Positions 44,248 through 52,156 of a stretch of DNA of 64,000 bases are shown here, one piece after another; the first letter of the stretch is position 1; every line of letters begins with the position of its first letter. The notes under the pieces are model-generated. The model was given only the letters and a program-made list of their open reading frames with translations, made no database searches and was not told the DNA's origin. Source of the DNA: RGIG3701 sp031553595 (GTDB taxonomy: Bacteria; Planctomycetota; Planctomycetia; Pirellulales; Thermoguttaceae); assembly GCA_031553595.1 (NCBI GenBank), contig JAVBLI010000016.1, positions 186,001 through 250,000 on the forward strand, given 5' to 3'. The position numbers and the translations under genes were made by a program.

Positions 44248-44937
44248 ATGGTACCCACGCACGAATTCATGCGAAATTCCTGTTTCCCCCACCCGAAAAA
44301 CGCGGACGAAGATGGGTTGTTGGCCGCGAGTCGGGATCTGAACGCGGAAATGCTGGTGGATGCGTACTCTCACGGCATTTTTCCCTGGCCCAACGAAAAC
44401 CTCCCCGGCATACTCTGGTGGAGTCCGCATGAACGCGCGGTTTTTGACCTGGACGATTTTCATGTCCCCGGAAGGTTGCGGCAAACTTTGCGCAGCCGGA
44501 AGTTCCGCGTGACCTCGGATGTGGATTTTGAAGCCGTCATTCGCACTTGCGCTTCCGCCCCGCGCGGCCAGCGGTGGTCGGGGACATGGATTACGCCGCC
44601 GCTGATCCGTGAATATTGCCGGTTACATGAAATGGGAATCGCCCACAGCGTGGAGGTTTGGCAGGCCGATCGGCTCGTCGGCGGGCTTTACGGCGTCGCG
44701 CTGGGCGGTTTTTTTGCCGGGGAGTCGAAATTTCACACGGTGACGGATGCCTCGAAAGTCGCTCTGGCACAGACCGTCGCCCATCTCCGGAAGCAGGGAT
44801 TTACGCTCTTTGACGTGCAGCTCGAAAACCCGCACCTGAAACAGTTCGGCCTGCGGCTCATCCCCCAGCACGAATATTTGCGGCGATTAAAATTCGCACT
44901 GAAAAAAGACTGCGATTTCGGGAAAATCGAAGTTTGA
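44248..44937 (+). CDS. aat: Leucyl/phenylalanyl-tRNA--protein transferase
   Basis: A 229-residue enzyme of the bacterial N-degron pathway, which adds Leu or Phe to N-terminal Arg/Lys of proteins for degradation by ClpAP. Diagnostic blocks are AYSHGIFPWPNE, LWWSPHERAVFDLDDFHVP, TWITPPLIREYCRLHEMGIAHSVEVW, GGLYGVALGGFFAGESKFH and FDVQLENPHLKQFG. Full length. ATG 44248 is taken as start; a second in-frame ATG lies 21 bases downstream. Confidence 0.95.
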   Translation: MVPTHEFMRNSCFPHPKNADEDGLLAASRDLNAEMLVDAYSHGIFPWPNENLPGILWWSPHERAVFDLDDFHVPGRLRQTLRSRKFRVTSDVDFEAVIRTCASAPRGQRWSGTWITPPLIREYCRLHEMGIAHSVEVWQADRLVGGLYGVALGGFFAGESKFHTVTDASKVALAQTVAHLRKQGFTLFDVQLENPHLKQFGLRLIPQHEYLRRLKFALKKDCDFGKIEV

Positions 44938-44976
44938 GGGATACAGAGTCGTAATGGGAGATTGCGGAGGCAGTGT

Positions 44977-45094
44977 GAAACAGCAGCCGGGAATGGAGCG
45001 AAGCAGAATGACCGGATCGAAATGGGGAAAATTCCGACGATTCTATCCGGTCTCTGCGCGTCACTGCGTTCCCGGCTGCTGGTCTTGTGAGTCA
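44977..45094. repeat. Dispersed CAGCAGCCGGG palindrome, copy C
   Basis: GAAACAGCAGCCGGGAATG (44977-44995) and CCCGGCTGCTGGTCTTGTG (right end, 45071 onward), with inner GACCGGATCG and TATCCGGTCTCTGCGCG. Between convergent genes ending at 44937 and 45113. Confidence 0.85.
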
Positions 45095-45112
45095 ATTAAT
45101 TGGATAGATGCT

Positions 45113-45637
45113 CTAGCACGCTTTTTGCGCTTCCGTGATCGCTTCGCGGATGCGGTCGAAGGGCTCGAGGAGATTGAAATCGATCAGAAGTTCGGCCAGG
45201 CTTTTTTGCATCGCGGGAATGTCGGCCGGGTGATCGGTGGTGCTGCGGAGGACGTGATTTCGCCAGGAAAACGCGTTCTCGCCCGTCGGCTGGCGAGACG
45301 TCTGTGTTTCGGCACCGTTTACATACAGCACCGGGACGTCGATCAGCGGCCGCACGCACATGATGCTCCACAGGTCTACGCATACTGCGCGGGGCAGGAT
45401 TTTCGACTTTTCGATGAGCGTTTTCGCGATTTGCTCGCCGTATAGAAACGGCTCCAGGGTCGGGCCGTACAGGATTTGCTGGGCGCGGTTCGGTCGCACC
45501 GGGGCCGTGCAGTGAAATTCCACGGGGCGGCCGGCGGGGTTTAGGATCAGATAACCACCGAAAAGCCCGCGCGACGCGTCATTCATGACGGTCAGGAACC
45601 CTAGCGCTGCTTTGGTGGTGGATTGCGGATCGGCCAA
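45113..45637 (-). CDS. Conserved hypothetical protein
   Basis: 174 residues, no membrane segment. It has an orderly mixed alpha/beta appearance with LGFLTVMNDASRGLFGGYLIL, RPVEFHCTAPVRPNRAQQIL, YGPTLEPFLYGEQIAKTL and a VCVD strand. TTG 45637 is chosen as start because AAAGGGG precedes it at the right distance; TTG 45694 and a GTG lie further upstream. Family not recognised. Probably a cytoplasmic binding or regulatory protein, but that is a guess from composition. Confidence 0.65.
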   Translation of the reverse strand: MADPQSTTKAALGFLTVMNDASRGLFGGYLILNPAGRPVEFHCTAPVRPNRAQQILYGPTLEPFLYGEQIAKTLIEKSKILPRAVCVDLWSIMCVRPLIDVPVLYVNGAETQTSRQPTGENAFSWRNHVLRSTTDHPADIPAMQKSLAELLIDFNLLEPFDRIREAITEAQKAC

Positions 45638-45890
45638 GATGAACCCCTTTTGGTGGCGGTGATGCACGAATGATTTACGTGAACGCGAAATCAAAACACG
45701 ATTTGATTTTACCAGAAAACCGAAGAAAAGGAAGGCGGGCGGCGGCGAGGGCAGCGGCGGATGGCTGGCTTTTCGCGCCTTGGTGACGAAAAAACGCGAA
45801 AAATCCGGCGATCAAAGAACCGGATGTTCCGCGTTATTTCTGTTAGGAAGGCCTGCATGCCGGGCGAATGTCGCGTCGGCGCGCGGCGGT

Positions 45891-46493
45891 TTATTTCTTC
45901 ACCCGCAGCTCAAGTTTGTAGGAGCCGTTGTCGGACGCGTCGGTATTCATGTTGGAAACCTCGACACCCATCTTATCCGGGGCATTGGGCACGTTGGAGA
46001 ACGTAATCGTGTAAAATCCCCACGGCATGCCGGGCAACCCTTCGGGGTTCACGGAAGCGTCGCAGGACGGGGAGCAGGAGCCGTCCTGAATCTTCGCCGT
46101 GGCGGGATGGTATCCACTGCCCATGAAGGGCTCGGGCGTGAGCGTGATTTCGCCGCTCTTGACCGGCTTGCCGCCATACGTGATGCTGAACATCGGGGTG
46201 CACAGACCCACTTTGCCGGCCTGCCACGCTTTGACCTCATTCGCGATTTCGTCGGCGCTGATCCCACCGTCGCCGTTTTTGTCCAGCCACTTTAAGCTCG
46301 CTTTCAGCGCCGGAGTCGCGTCGAGCTCGGCTCCGCTGATTTTTCCGTCGCCATCCTTATCATACAGCTTCATGGCCTCGGCCCCGGCCGTCGCAGCGTT
46401 CAGCGCCGGCGCCGTAATCGGCTTCGGCTTGTTGCTGCAACCCGCCACACAAAGCGCCAGAACCACGAAAGCACACAGAACGAATTGTTTCAT
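45891..46493 (-). CDS. Lipoprotein with two EF-hand motifs
   Basis: 200 residues. A signal peptide ends at Cys19 in the lipobox VAGC. Two EF-hand loops, DKDGDGKISGAE (45-56) and DKNGDGGISADE (71-82), each have Asp at positions 1, 3 and 5 and Glu at 12, so calcium binding is likely. The C-terminal half is a beta-sandwich-like domain with GKPVKSGEITLTPEPFMGSG, as in planctomycete carboxypeptidase-regulatory-like lipoproteins. AAGGGGAAAT precedes ATG 46493. Confidence 0.88.
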   Translation of the reverse strand: MKQFVLCAFVVLALCVAGCSNKPKPITAPALNAATAGAEAMKLYDKDGDGKISGAELDATPALKASLKWLDKNGDGGISADEIANEVKAWQAGKVGLCTPMFSITYGGKPVKSGEITLTPEPFMGSGYHPATAKIQDGSCSPSCDASVNPEGLPGMPWGFYTITFSNVPNAPDKMGVEVSNMNTDASDNGSYKLELRVKK

Positions 46494-46642
46494 AGATTTC
46501 CCCTTGTAAATAAAAGATATCCCCGGATAAAAACCCGCAGAAAATGAACCTTCTCACACACTTCTTTATTATCCCTCACGGAATGCGCCGCGTCAAGTGG
46601 ATAAACCCAAAAAACGCCGGGTTTTTCGAAAATTCGAACCCG

Positions 46643-48196
46643 CTATTCGTCATCTTCCTCCACGGCGACTTTTTTCTTCGCAGGCTTCTTGGCCGGTTTT
46701 TTCGCCGATTTAGCCGACTTTTTCGCCGCCTGGAGTGACCGTTCCAGTTCGTCGGTGGCAGTCGGGGGGTAAAATTTCGTCAAGAGCACATACGCATGCG
46801 TGAACATCTGGTCGATCTGCTTCTGGACTTTATCGTTCGACGCGCTGTAAAGCGTGTGCTGGTCGCGGATTTTCATTTCGAAATCGCTGGCCAGGGGCAG
46901 ATTGCGGATTTCTTCACGCAGCGCTTCGGCCGCTTCCAGATCGCCGTCGTCCAGGCGGGCCATCGCGCGAGCGATTAATAACTGACGGCTGGCGACCATA
47001 TCCACCAGCTCCTCCTGAAGCCCGACGATCGCCCCTTCCGCCGCCATCAGCGCGTCCTGATCCGGCACTTCCACCGTCATCAGCGGCTCCTGCCCGGGCA
47101 CCAGTGGCAGTTTCGCGAGGATGGACGTGCCGCTTTTGATGATGACCACCGCCAGCGGCGATTCCACCTGTGGCGGGATGACGATTTCGCCCTTCCAGTC
47201 CGTCCGGCCGACGAGATTCAGCCGCTTTCCGCTCTTTTTGTCCAGGGAATCCGCCGGCTTCTGCTGCTCCTGAAGCACCGCCATTGCCGCGGCGGCCTGC
47301 GAAGACGCCCCGCCCACGGAAGTCGTCCCCAGGGTATAAACCGCGTAACCCGCCAGCGGCTTATCCTTCTCGTCGCGCGACGTGAGCCGCAGCGTGGTGC
47401 TGCGCAGCGTGGGGTTCACGGCAAGAATCACTTCCTCTCGCCGGCCACGCCGCCGACCCGTCAGTGGAGAACGAATTCCGGTTTCCAAAAAGCCGTCCAC
47501 GAGCTGGTTGTGCACGCCTTCGACCACAAAATACGTCCAGGCCACCGGGCTGATTTTCTGCGCCACGCCACGATTATTATTAATCCGCACCACCGGCAGG
47601 CCGACCATGCCCGGCTTGAGCATCAGGATGTCCGGCTCCGGCGTGGGAATGCGCGAGGCACGCACGCGCAGCACGGCACGCTCGCCCTCCAGCTGGTCGA
47701 TGGTCGCCACGGCCGAGAAAGTTTGCAGCATGATGGAAAAGACACCGGAGCCCAGTTTCCCGGCCGCCGGCACCTCCGCCGTCATGACCGGGGAAAGCGT
47801 CTGAAGCGGAACGTCCAGCTCCCTCGCCGCCACGATATACCCTCCATCCGCCGCGCTGACGACGAGGAAATAAACCTTATCCCCCTCCTTACGCAGCGCT
47901 TCCGGCAACTTTTGATACGCCATCGCATCCAGGTTTTTAAGCATGTCGGCCGCCAGGGCCGTGGGGGGCTCAAAGAATTTCACATTCCACGCTCCACCGA
48001 TCTGGCTGGCGATTTGCTGGGCCAGGTCGCGCTGTAAATCGTCCGCCAGCAGCGCCGCGTCCGCACCGGGCGCTACCGCCAGCGCGAGCGTCACGTCATA
48101 CGGCGACATTTCCTGCAGCGACTGGCCGAAACCCGCCGCGGGGAACAGAACGGCACCAAACACAGCAAGCATGATGAAGAATACCCGATTCCTCAT
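46643..48196 (-). CDS. Secreted protein of unknown function with Lys-rich, histone-H1-like tail
   Basis: 517 residues. A signal peptide (MRNRVFFIMLAVFGAVLFPA, cleaved near FG|QS) is followed by a large alpha/beta body with no recognised family. The C-terminal 40 residues contain KKSAKSAKKPAKKPAKKK followed by an acidic end. Start sites ATG 48226 (overlapping the thiG stop as ATGA), 48217 and 48196 are all in frame and lie inside AGGAATT-type heptamers. I choose 48196 because it directly precedes the signal peptide and is preceded by AAGGAATTAGGA. Last gene of the thi operon. Confidence 0.75.
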   Translation of the reverse strand: MRNRVFFIMLAVFGAVLFPAAGFGQSLQEMSPYDVTLALAVAPGADAALLADDLQRDLAQQIASQIGGAWNVKFFEPPTALAADMLKNLDAMAYQKLPEALRKEGDKVYFLVVSAADGGYIVAARELDVPLQTLSPVMTAEVPAAGKLGSGVFSIMLQTFSAVATIDQLEGERAVLRVRASRIPTPEPDILMLKPGMVGLPVVRINNNRGVAQKISPVAWTYFVVEGVHNQLVDGFLETGIRSPLTGRRRGRREEVILAVNPTLRSTTLRLTSRDEKDKPLAGYAVYTLGTTSVGGASSQAAAAMAVLQEQQKPADSLDKKSGKRLNLVGRTDWKGEIVIPPQVESPLAVVIIKSGTSILAKLPLVPGQEPLMTVEVPDQDALMAAEGAIVGLQEELVDMVASRQLLIARAMARLDDGDLEAAEALREEIRNLPLASDFEMKIRDQHTLYSASNDKVQKQIDQMFTHAYVLLTKFYPPTATDELERSLQAAKKSAKSAKKPAKKPAKKKVAVEEDDE

Positions 48197-48227
48197 TCCT
48201 AATTCCTTATTCCTCATTTTCCTCATC
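48187..48227. repeat. AGGAATN heptamer repeats at the start of the 46.6-kb gene
   Basis: Read on the minus strand, AGGAATA, AGGAATT, AGGAATG, AGGAATC follow each other. They bridge the thiG stop and the signal peptide and supply both ribosome-site-like AGGA and several start codons. Confidence 0.7.
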
Positions 48228-49029
48228 CGATTCGCCCGTCCATGGGGCTGCTGGCGGTGGCGTAAAGTTTCCGCGGAATGCGGCCCGCAAGGAAGGAATC
48301 CCGCCCGGCCAGGCACGCGTTTTTCATGGCGGCGGCCATCCGCACCGGGGCTTGCGCGTGGGCGATCGCCGTGTTCAGCAGCACACCATCCGCGCCCAGC
48401 TCCATGGCCTGCGCGACATCACTGGCCGCTCCCACCCCCGCGTCCACGATCACCGGGTAATCCGGATCATTCTCCTTTAAATATTCCATGCAGATGCGGA
48501 TGTTATTCGGGTTCAGGATGCCCTGTCCGGAACCGATCGGGCTGCCGGCAGGCATGACGCTCACCGCGCCGGCATCTTTCAGCCGCCGCGCTGTGATGGG
48601 GTCGTCCGTGGTGTAAACCAGCACGTCAAAACCGTCCGCCACCAGTTGCTTCGTGGCTTCCAGGGTGGCCACCGGGTCGGGCAGGAGCGTTTTCGTGTCA
48701 CCCAAAACTTCCAGCTTCACCCAGTTCGCGCCGGGATTTCCCGCCTGCGTGAGGATTTCGCGTCCCAGCCGGGCCACCCGCACCGCGTCCTCCGCCGTGA
48801 AACACCCCGCGGTGTTCGGCAGGATGGTGTACTTCTTCAGATCAATAAAATCCAGGATATTCTTTCCGTCCTGATCGAAAAGCCGTTCCCGGCGGACGGC
48901 CACGGTGACACACTGTGTGGCGGAGACCTCCAGGGCCTCTCGCATCAGCGCGTACGTGGCGTATTTTCCGGTGCCGACCAGCAGCCGACTGCTGAATTCA
49001 TGGGAACCGATTTTTAACAGCGTTGTCAT
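48223..49029 (-). CDS. thiG: Thiazole synthase
   Basis: A 268-residue TIM-barrel enzyme that forms the thiazole phosphate moiety of thiamine from 1-deoxy-xylulose phosphate, dehydroglycine and ThiS thiocarboxylate. LLVGTGKY at the start, NTAGC in the loop, and Lys105 in WVKLEVLGD (imine-forming lysine) are diagnostic. VMPAGSPIGSGQGI and VDAGVGAASDVAQAMELGADGVLLNTAIA complete the barrel. Preceded by GAGAAAGG. Separated from thiS by a heptamer hairpin. Confidence 0.95.
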   Translation of the reverse strand: MTTLLKIGSHEFSSRLLVGTGKYATYALMREALEVSATQCVTVAVRRERLFDQDGKNILDFIDLKKYTILPNTAGCFTAEDAVRVARLGREILTQAGNPGANWVKLEVLGDTKTLLPDPVATLEATKQLVADGFDVLVYTTDDPITARRLKDAGAVSVMPAGSPIGSGQGILNPNNIRICMEYLKENDPDYPVIVDAGVGAASDVAQAMELGADGVLLNTAIAHAQAPVRMAAAMKNACLAGRDSFLAGRIPRKLYATASSPMDGRIG

Positions 49030-49076
49030 TGTGTTTACCTTTCTCGCTTGGAAAATCTAACCGGCGGAGCAATAAA

Positions 49077-49168
49077 ATTGATAATTGATAATTGACTGCG
49101 TAGTATAAAATTTACGGCATGTGGTTCGCTTGCGTCAATTATCAATTATCAATTATCAATTATCAATT
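49077..49168. repeat. ATTGATA heptamer hairpin between thiS and thiG
   Basis: Left arm 49077-49095 (ATTGATA units) and right arm 49135-49168 (TCAATTA units, about four and a half copies). CGCTTGCGT directly precedes the right arm, similar to the hairpins at 14.6 and 27.7 kb. It falls inside an operon and may tune thiG expression. Confidence 0.85.
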
Positions 49169-49172
49169 TCCT

Positions 49173-49376
49173 TTACCCACCGCCGACGAAGGTGACGGCC
49201 TCCACCAGATCGCCTTCCCGCAGCGCACACGCTGCGTGCTCGGCTTTCGGCACAAGCTGCTTATTCACCTCCACGGCCACGAATTTATCCGCCAGCCCCA
49301 GCGCGTGAAGCATGTCCGCCACCGTCCGCACCGACTCGGGGAAATCATGCGGCTGACCATTTAATACCACGTTCAT
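49173..49376 (-). CDS. thiS: Sulfur carrier protein ThiS
   Basis: 67 residues, the ubiquitin-fold sulfur carrier for thiazole synthesis. It starts MNVVLNGQPHDFPESVRTVA and ends FVGGG, the Gly-Gly tail that is adenylated and thiocarboxylated. Here three glycines are present. Its ATG directly follows the TAA of the upstream gene (TAAATG), which implies coupled translation. No thiF or thiH is in the window. Confidence 0.93.
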   Translation of the reverse strand: MNVVLNGQPHDFPESVRTVADMLHALGLADKFVAVEVNKQLVPKAEHAACALREGDLVEAVTFVGGG

Positions 49377-50075
49377 TTACAGCTCCTGCTCCGCGACCAT
49401 CGGCGTGACCACGCGCTCGTAAAACATGAGCTTCGCCGCGTCAACATACGGCTTGTTGCTGGCATGGGCCGTCTTGCTCCACGGCAGCATGTACACCAGC
49501 ATCAGCCCGGTGTTCACTTCCGTCACATAAAGCGCACTGACGGACGGCATGATGTTCGACCCGCGGCCGGTCTGGTCGTGCATACCCGTGGTCATGATGA
49601 ATTTCGGCTCCTGCGGCACCTGAATCGCCTGCTGGTTGGCAGCGATCGAAGTGGCGGCGTTACCGGTGCGCGATTTGGTGGTGCGGGAGGCGATTTTGGC
49701 CAGGTCGTTATTATATTTTGTGACGACGGCCGCGAAGTCCGATTTTACGTTTCCCTGATATTTGGCCTGGAACGCGTTCACGCCCACATTTTTGGAGAGC
49801 ACGCCCGCGAAAAGCTGGCCCGTTAAGGAATCCAGCACGAAGACCGCTTCCACGCCCATGTCCACCACCCCGGCACACGTCACGTACGTCTCCGCCCGGT
49901 CGCAGCCGGAGGCCCGCGCCACGGGAATCTCACGCATCTCCAGTGCCGGAGCGGTTTCGGCAGTCCGCATCTGCCCGAACAGCGCCCACCCGGTGAGCAT
50001 GCTGGCCAGTACCCCCGTCATGACGCACGCACCGCATACGCAGATGGCATTAAACTGAAAACCACGATTCTTCAC
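49377..50075 (-). CDS. Unknown single-pass membrane protein heading the thi operon
   Basis: 232 residues with an N-terminal helix (about residues 8-32, NAICVCGACVMTGVLASML) and a periplasmic alpha/beta domain with DMGVEAVFVLDSLTGQLFAG and SALYVTEVNTGLMLVYMLPW. The GTG start at 50075 has AAGGAG at the right distance, while the longer frame lacks a ribosome site. Stop TAA abuts the thiS ATG. No family recognised. A link to thiamine is suggested only by position. Confidence 0.7.
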   Translation of the reverse strand: MKNRGFQFNAICVCGACVMTGVLASMLTGWALFGQMRTAETAPALEMREIPVARASGCDRAETYVTCAGVVDMGVEAVFVLDSLTGQLFAGVLSKNVGVNAFQAKYQGNVKSDFAAVVTKYNNDLAKIASRTTKSRTGNAATSIAANQQAIQVPQEPKFIMTTGMHDQTGRGSNIMPSVSALYVTEVNTGLMLVYMLPWSKTAHASNKPYVDAAKLMFYERVVTPMVAEQEL

Positions 50076-50194
50076 GTTCTTTCTCCTTATAAAAAAAGCA
50101 CACGCTAATGGAATTCCGAGAGTCGGTATCCATTCCCCCATGATATGCCCGCGTTTTTTCAGTTTTCGCAGGCACAAGATACCTTTATAAAGAT

Positions 50195-50223
50195 ATATTA
50201 ACCCATTTAGGATAAAATTCCAA
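50195..50223 (-). promoter_or_regulatory. Promoter of the unknown-protein/thiS/thiG operon
   Basis: On the minus strand TTGGAA (50223-50218), 17-base spacer, TAATAT (50200-50195). The leader of about 110 bases contains a hairpin with AATGGA/TCCATT and inner CCGA/TCGG stems, near 50105-50135. No TPP-riboswitch sequence is seen. Confidence 0.55.
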
Positions 50224-50644
50224 GTTGTCCCGGAAGATTTTTTATAAAAAACGCGGAAATGTCTCGCAAATTCTGCACGCGGTACACTTTCCTTCCGCGC
50301 ATAAAAAAATCGTGAAATGGAGCGTGTCCTGCATCTTGACTCCCAATCGTCGAGGAACGAAGCACCACACACTTCCTCTGACACTCGGACACACATCCAA
50401 ATCACGATAACGCGATCATTTCCCGGTTAAGAGAAAAAAAACCACCATGAAACGCTCCGTACGGATAAAATATTCCGAATAGAACGCTTATGACATTTTA
50501 TATTATCGCTTTTTCCCCCAAGGATGTTTGGTAAAAACCGACAAAAAAGTCATAATCGGTATAAAATCATCCCAATTGTTAAGATGAGAAGAATAAGAAG
50601 GCGTCCTTTTCTTGCGTATTTCCTGTATTTCTCCCGCTGCCAAC
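50224..50644. other. Intergenic stretch without recognised gene
   Basis: About 420 bases between the thi-operon promoter and the mtnA promoter, AT-rich at both ends. Small ORFs here have no ribosome site and no protein-like composition. I see no riboswitch or known RNA. Confidence 0.5.
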
Positions 50645-50673
50645 TTGTGAGAGAAGGTTTTTTTATATAGAAT
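50645..50673 (+). promoter_or_regulatory. Promoter of mtnA
   Basis: TTGTGA (50645-50650), 17-base spacer, TAGAAT (50668-50673); leader about 100 bases. Confidence 0.5.
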
Positions 50674-50779
50674 GAGGACTGGAATTTGAACGAAGAGCAC
50701 GCATTTTGCGTTTTTGGTGGGGGACATCCCGTTTTCCATGAAAATGCACGCGGAAGCATACCCTGGAAGGAGTTTACAT

Positions 50780-51862
50780 ATGATGGAAAAAACGGAGGCT
50801 ATTCGCTGGTCGGGAGACACGCAGGGGATTTTGCATCTGATCGATCAGACGCTGCTGCCGGGGGAGCTGACGGTGCTGGATTTCGGGCAGGGCGACCTGA
50901 CGCGGATTTATGAAGCCATTCAGAAACTGCGTGTCCGTGGGGCTCCGGCGATCGGCGTTTCCGCGGCGTACGGCGTGTGTGTGGGTGTGCAGGATGTGCT
51001 GGATGCCGGGAAGGACGCGTTTTTGGCGCGCACGGCGGAGGTTATCGCGTATTTGCGTACCAGTCGGCCCACGGCCGTGAACCTGTTCTGGGCGCTGGAT
51101 CGCATGGCGAAAGTCGCGGATCGGATTCAGGCGGAAATGCCCGCGGAGGGGTTTTCCGGGCAAAAAGCGGCGGAAATGTTCCTGGCGGAGGCGAAAACCA
51201 TCCATGAGGAAGACCGGCGGCTGTGCGCGGCGATCGGGAGGCACGGGGCGGCCCTGCTGGGGACGGATATCGGCGTGCTGACCCACTGTAACGCGGGGGC
51301 ACTGGCCACGGGCGGTGACGGAACGGCTCTGGCGGTGATTTACGCTGCCGTGGCGGAAGGCAAAAACGTGCATGTGTACGCCGACGAAACGCGCCCGCTG
51401 TTGCAAGGCGCCCGTCTGACGGCGTGGGAACTCGTCCAGCGGAACATTCCCGTCACGCTTATTTGTGATAACATGGCCGCGAAAGTCATGCAGGAGGGGC
51501 GGGTGCAGGCGGTGGTCGTCGGCGCGGATCGAATCGCCAGTAACGGGGACGCCGCGAATAAAATCGGCACGTACGGCGTGGCGTGTCTGGCGGCCGCCCA
51601 CGGAATCCCCTTTTACGTCGCGGCACCCTCCAGCACCTTCGACCTGGCCATCCAGAACGGTACGGAAATCCCCATCGAAGAACGCGACCCGCGCGAGATC
51701 ACCCACGGTTTCGGCCGACAGACCGCCCCGGATGGCGTGGACGTTTATAACCCGGCGTTTGACGTCACTCCCGCCCGCCTCATTCACGGCATCATCACCG
51801 AAAATGGCGTCATCGCGCCGGTGAATCGGGAAAATGTACTGAAAAATGTGAATGCGGAATGA
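50780..51862 (+). CDS. mtnA: S-methyl-5-thioribose-1-phosphate isomerase
   Basis: A 360-residue enzyme of the methionine salvage pathway that isomerises methylthioribose-1-phosphate to methylthioribulose-1-phosphate. Cys170 in LTHCNAGALATGG and Asp250 in VVGADRIASNGD are the catalytic pair. KLRVRGAPAIGV, RPTAVNLFWALDRM and ADETRPLLQGARLTAWEL are diagnostic. GGAAGGAG precedes ATG 50780; a second ATG follows immediately. No other salvage gene (mtnB/C/D) is nearby. Confidence 0.95.
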   Translation: MMEKTEAIRWSGDTQGILHLIDQTLLPGELTVLDFGQGDLTRIYEAIQKLRVRGAPAIGVSAAYGVCVGVQDVLDAGKDAFLARTAEVIAYLRTSRPTAVNLFWALDRMAKVADRIQAEMPAEGFSGQKAAEMFLAEAKTIHEEDRRLCAAIGRHGAALLGTDIGVLTHCNAGALATGGDGTALAVIYAAVAEGKNVHVYADETRPLLQGARLTAWELVQRNIPVTLICDNMAAKVMQEGRVQAVVVGADRIASNGDAANKIGTYGVACLAAAHGIPFYVAAPSSTFDLAIQNGTEIPIEERDPREITHGFGRQTAPDGVDVYNPAFDVTPARLIHGIITENGVIAPVNRENVLKNVNAE

Positions 51863-51875
51863 TCGCGCAAGAGGG

Positions 51876-52000
51876 AAAAAACAGCAGCCGGGAGCGCAGC
51901 GGAACGCAGTGACGCGCAGAGATCGGATAGAATCGTCGGAATTTTTTCCACTTCAATCCGGTCTCTGCGCTAACGCTTCGCTCCAGGCTGCTGTTCTGGT
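51876..52000. repeat. Dispersed CAGCAGCCGGG palindrome, copy D
   Basis: AAAACAGCAGCCGGGAGCG on the left, AGGCTGCTGTTCTGG on the right, with inner GCGCAGAGATCGGATAG and ATCCGGTCTCTGCGC. Located downstream of mtnA and upstream of the lptD promoter. Confidence 0.8.
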
Positions 52001-52117
52001 GTCTAAAAGAATTTTTGTCCTGTAAATGTCACGTTATCATTCTTTAATCTTTTTCGCAATTTTCTTTGGAATTCTCTTAATTTCTTCCTGAAACGCCTGT
52101 TTTCTCTGTTATTTCTC

Positions 52118-52146
52118 TTGCCAAAAAAGCGGGATTTACCTATACT
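52118..52146 (+). promoter_or_regulatory. Promoter of lptD, close to the start codon
   Basis: TTGCCA (52118-52123), 17-base spacer, TATACT (52141-52146). The expected +1 is near 52153, four bases before ATG 52157, and no ribosome site is present. Confidence 0.65.
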
Positions 52147-52156
52147 CCCCCTGCTT

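Noticed and set aside
50076..50200. TPP riboswitch upstream of the thiS/thiG operon
   Set aside because: The conserved CUGAGA and ACC...GAACCUGA segments are not present; only a plain hairpin is seen.
50224..50779. SAM riboswitch upstream of mtnA
   Set aside because: No recognisable conserved core; only a promoter was found.
50503..50820. Minus-strand ORF of 105 codons
   Set aside because: Overlaps the mtnA promoter and start; no ribosome site, no protein-like composition.
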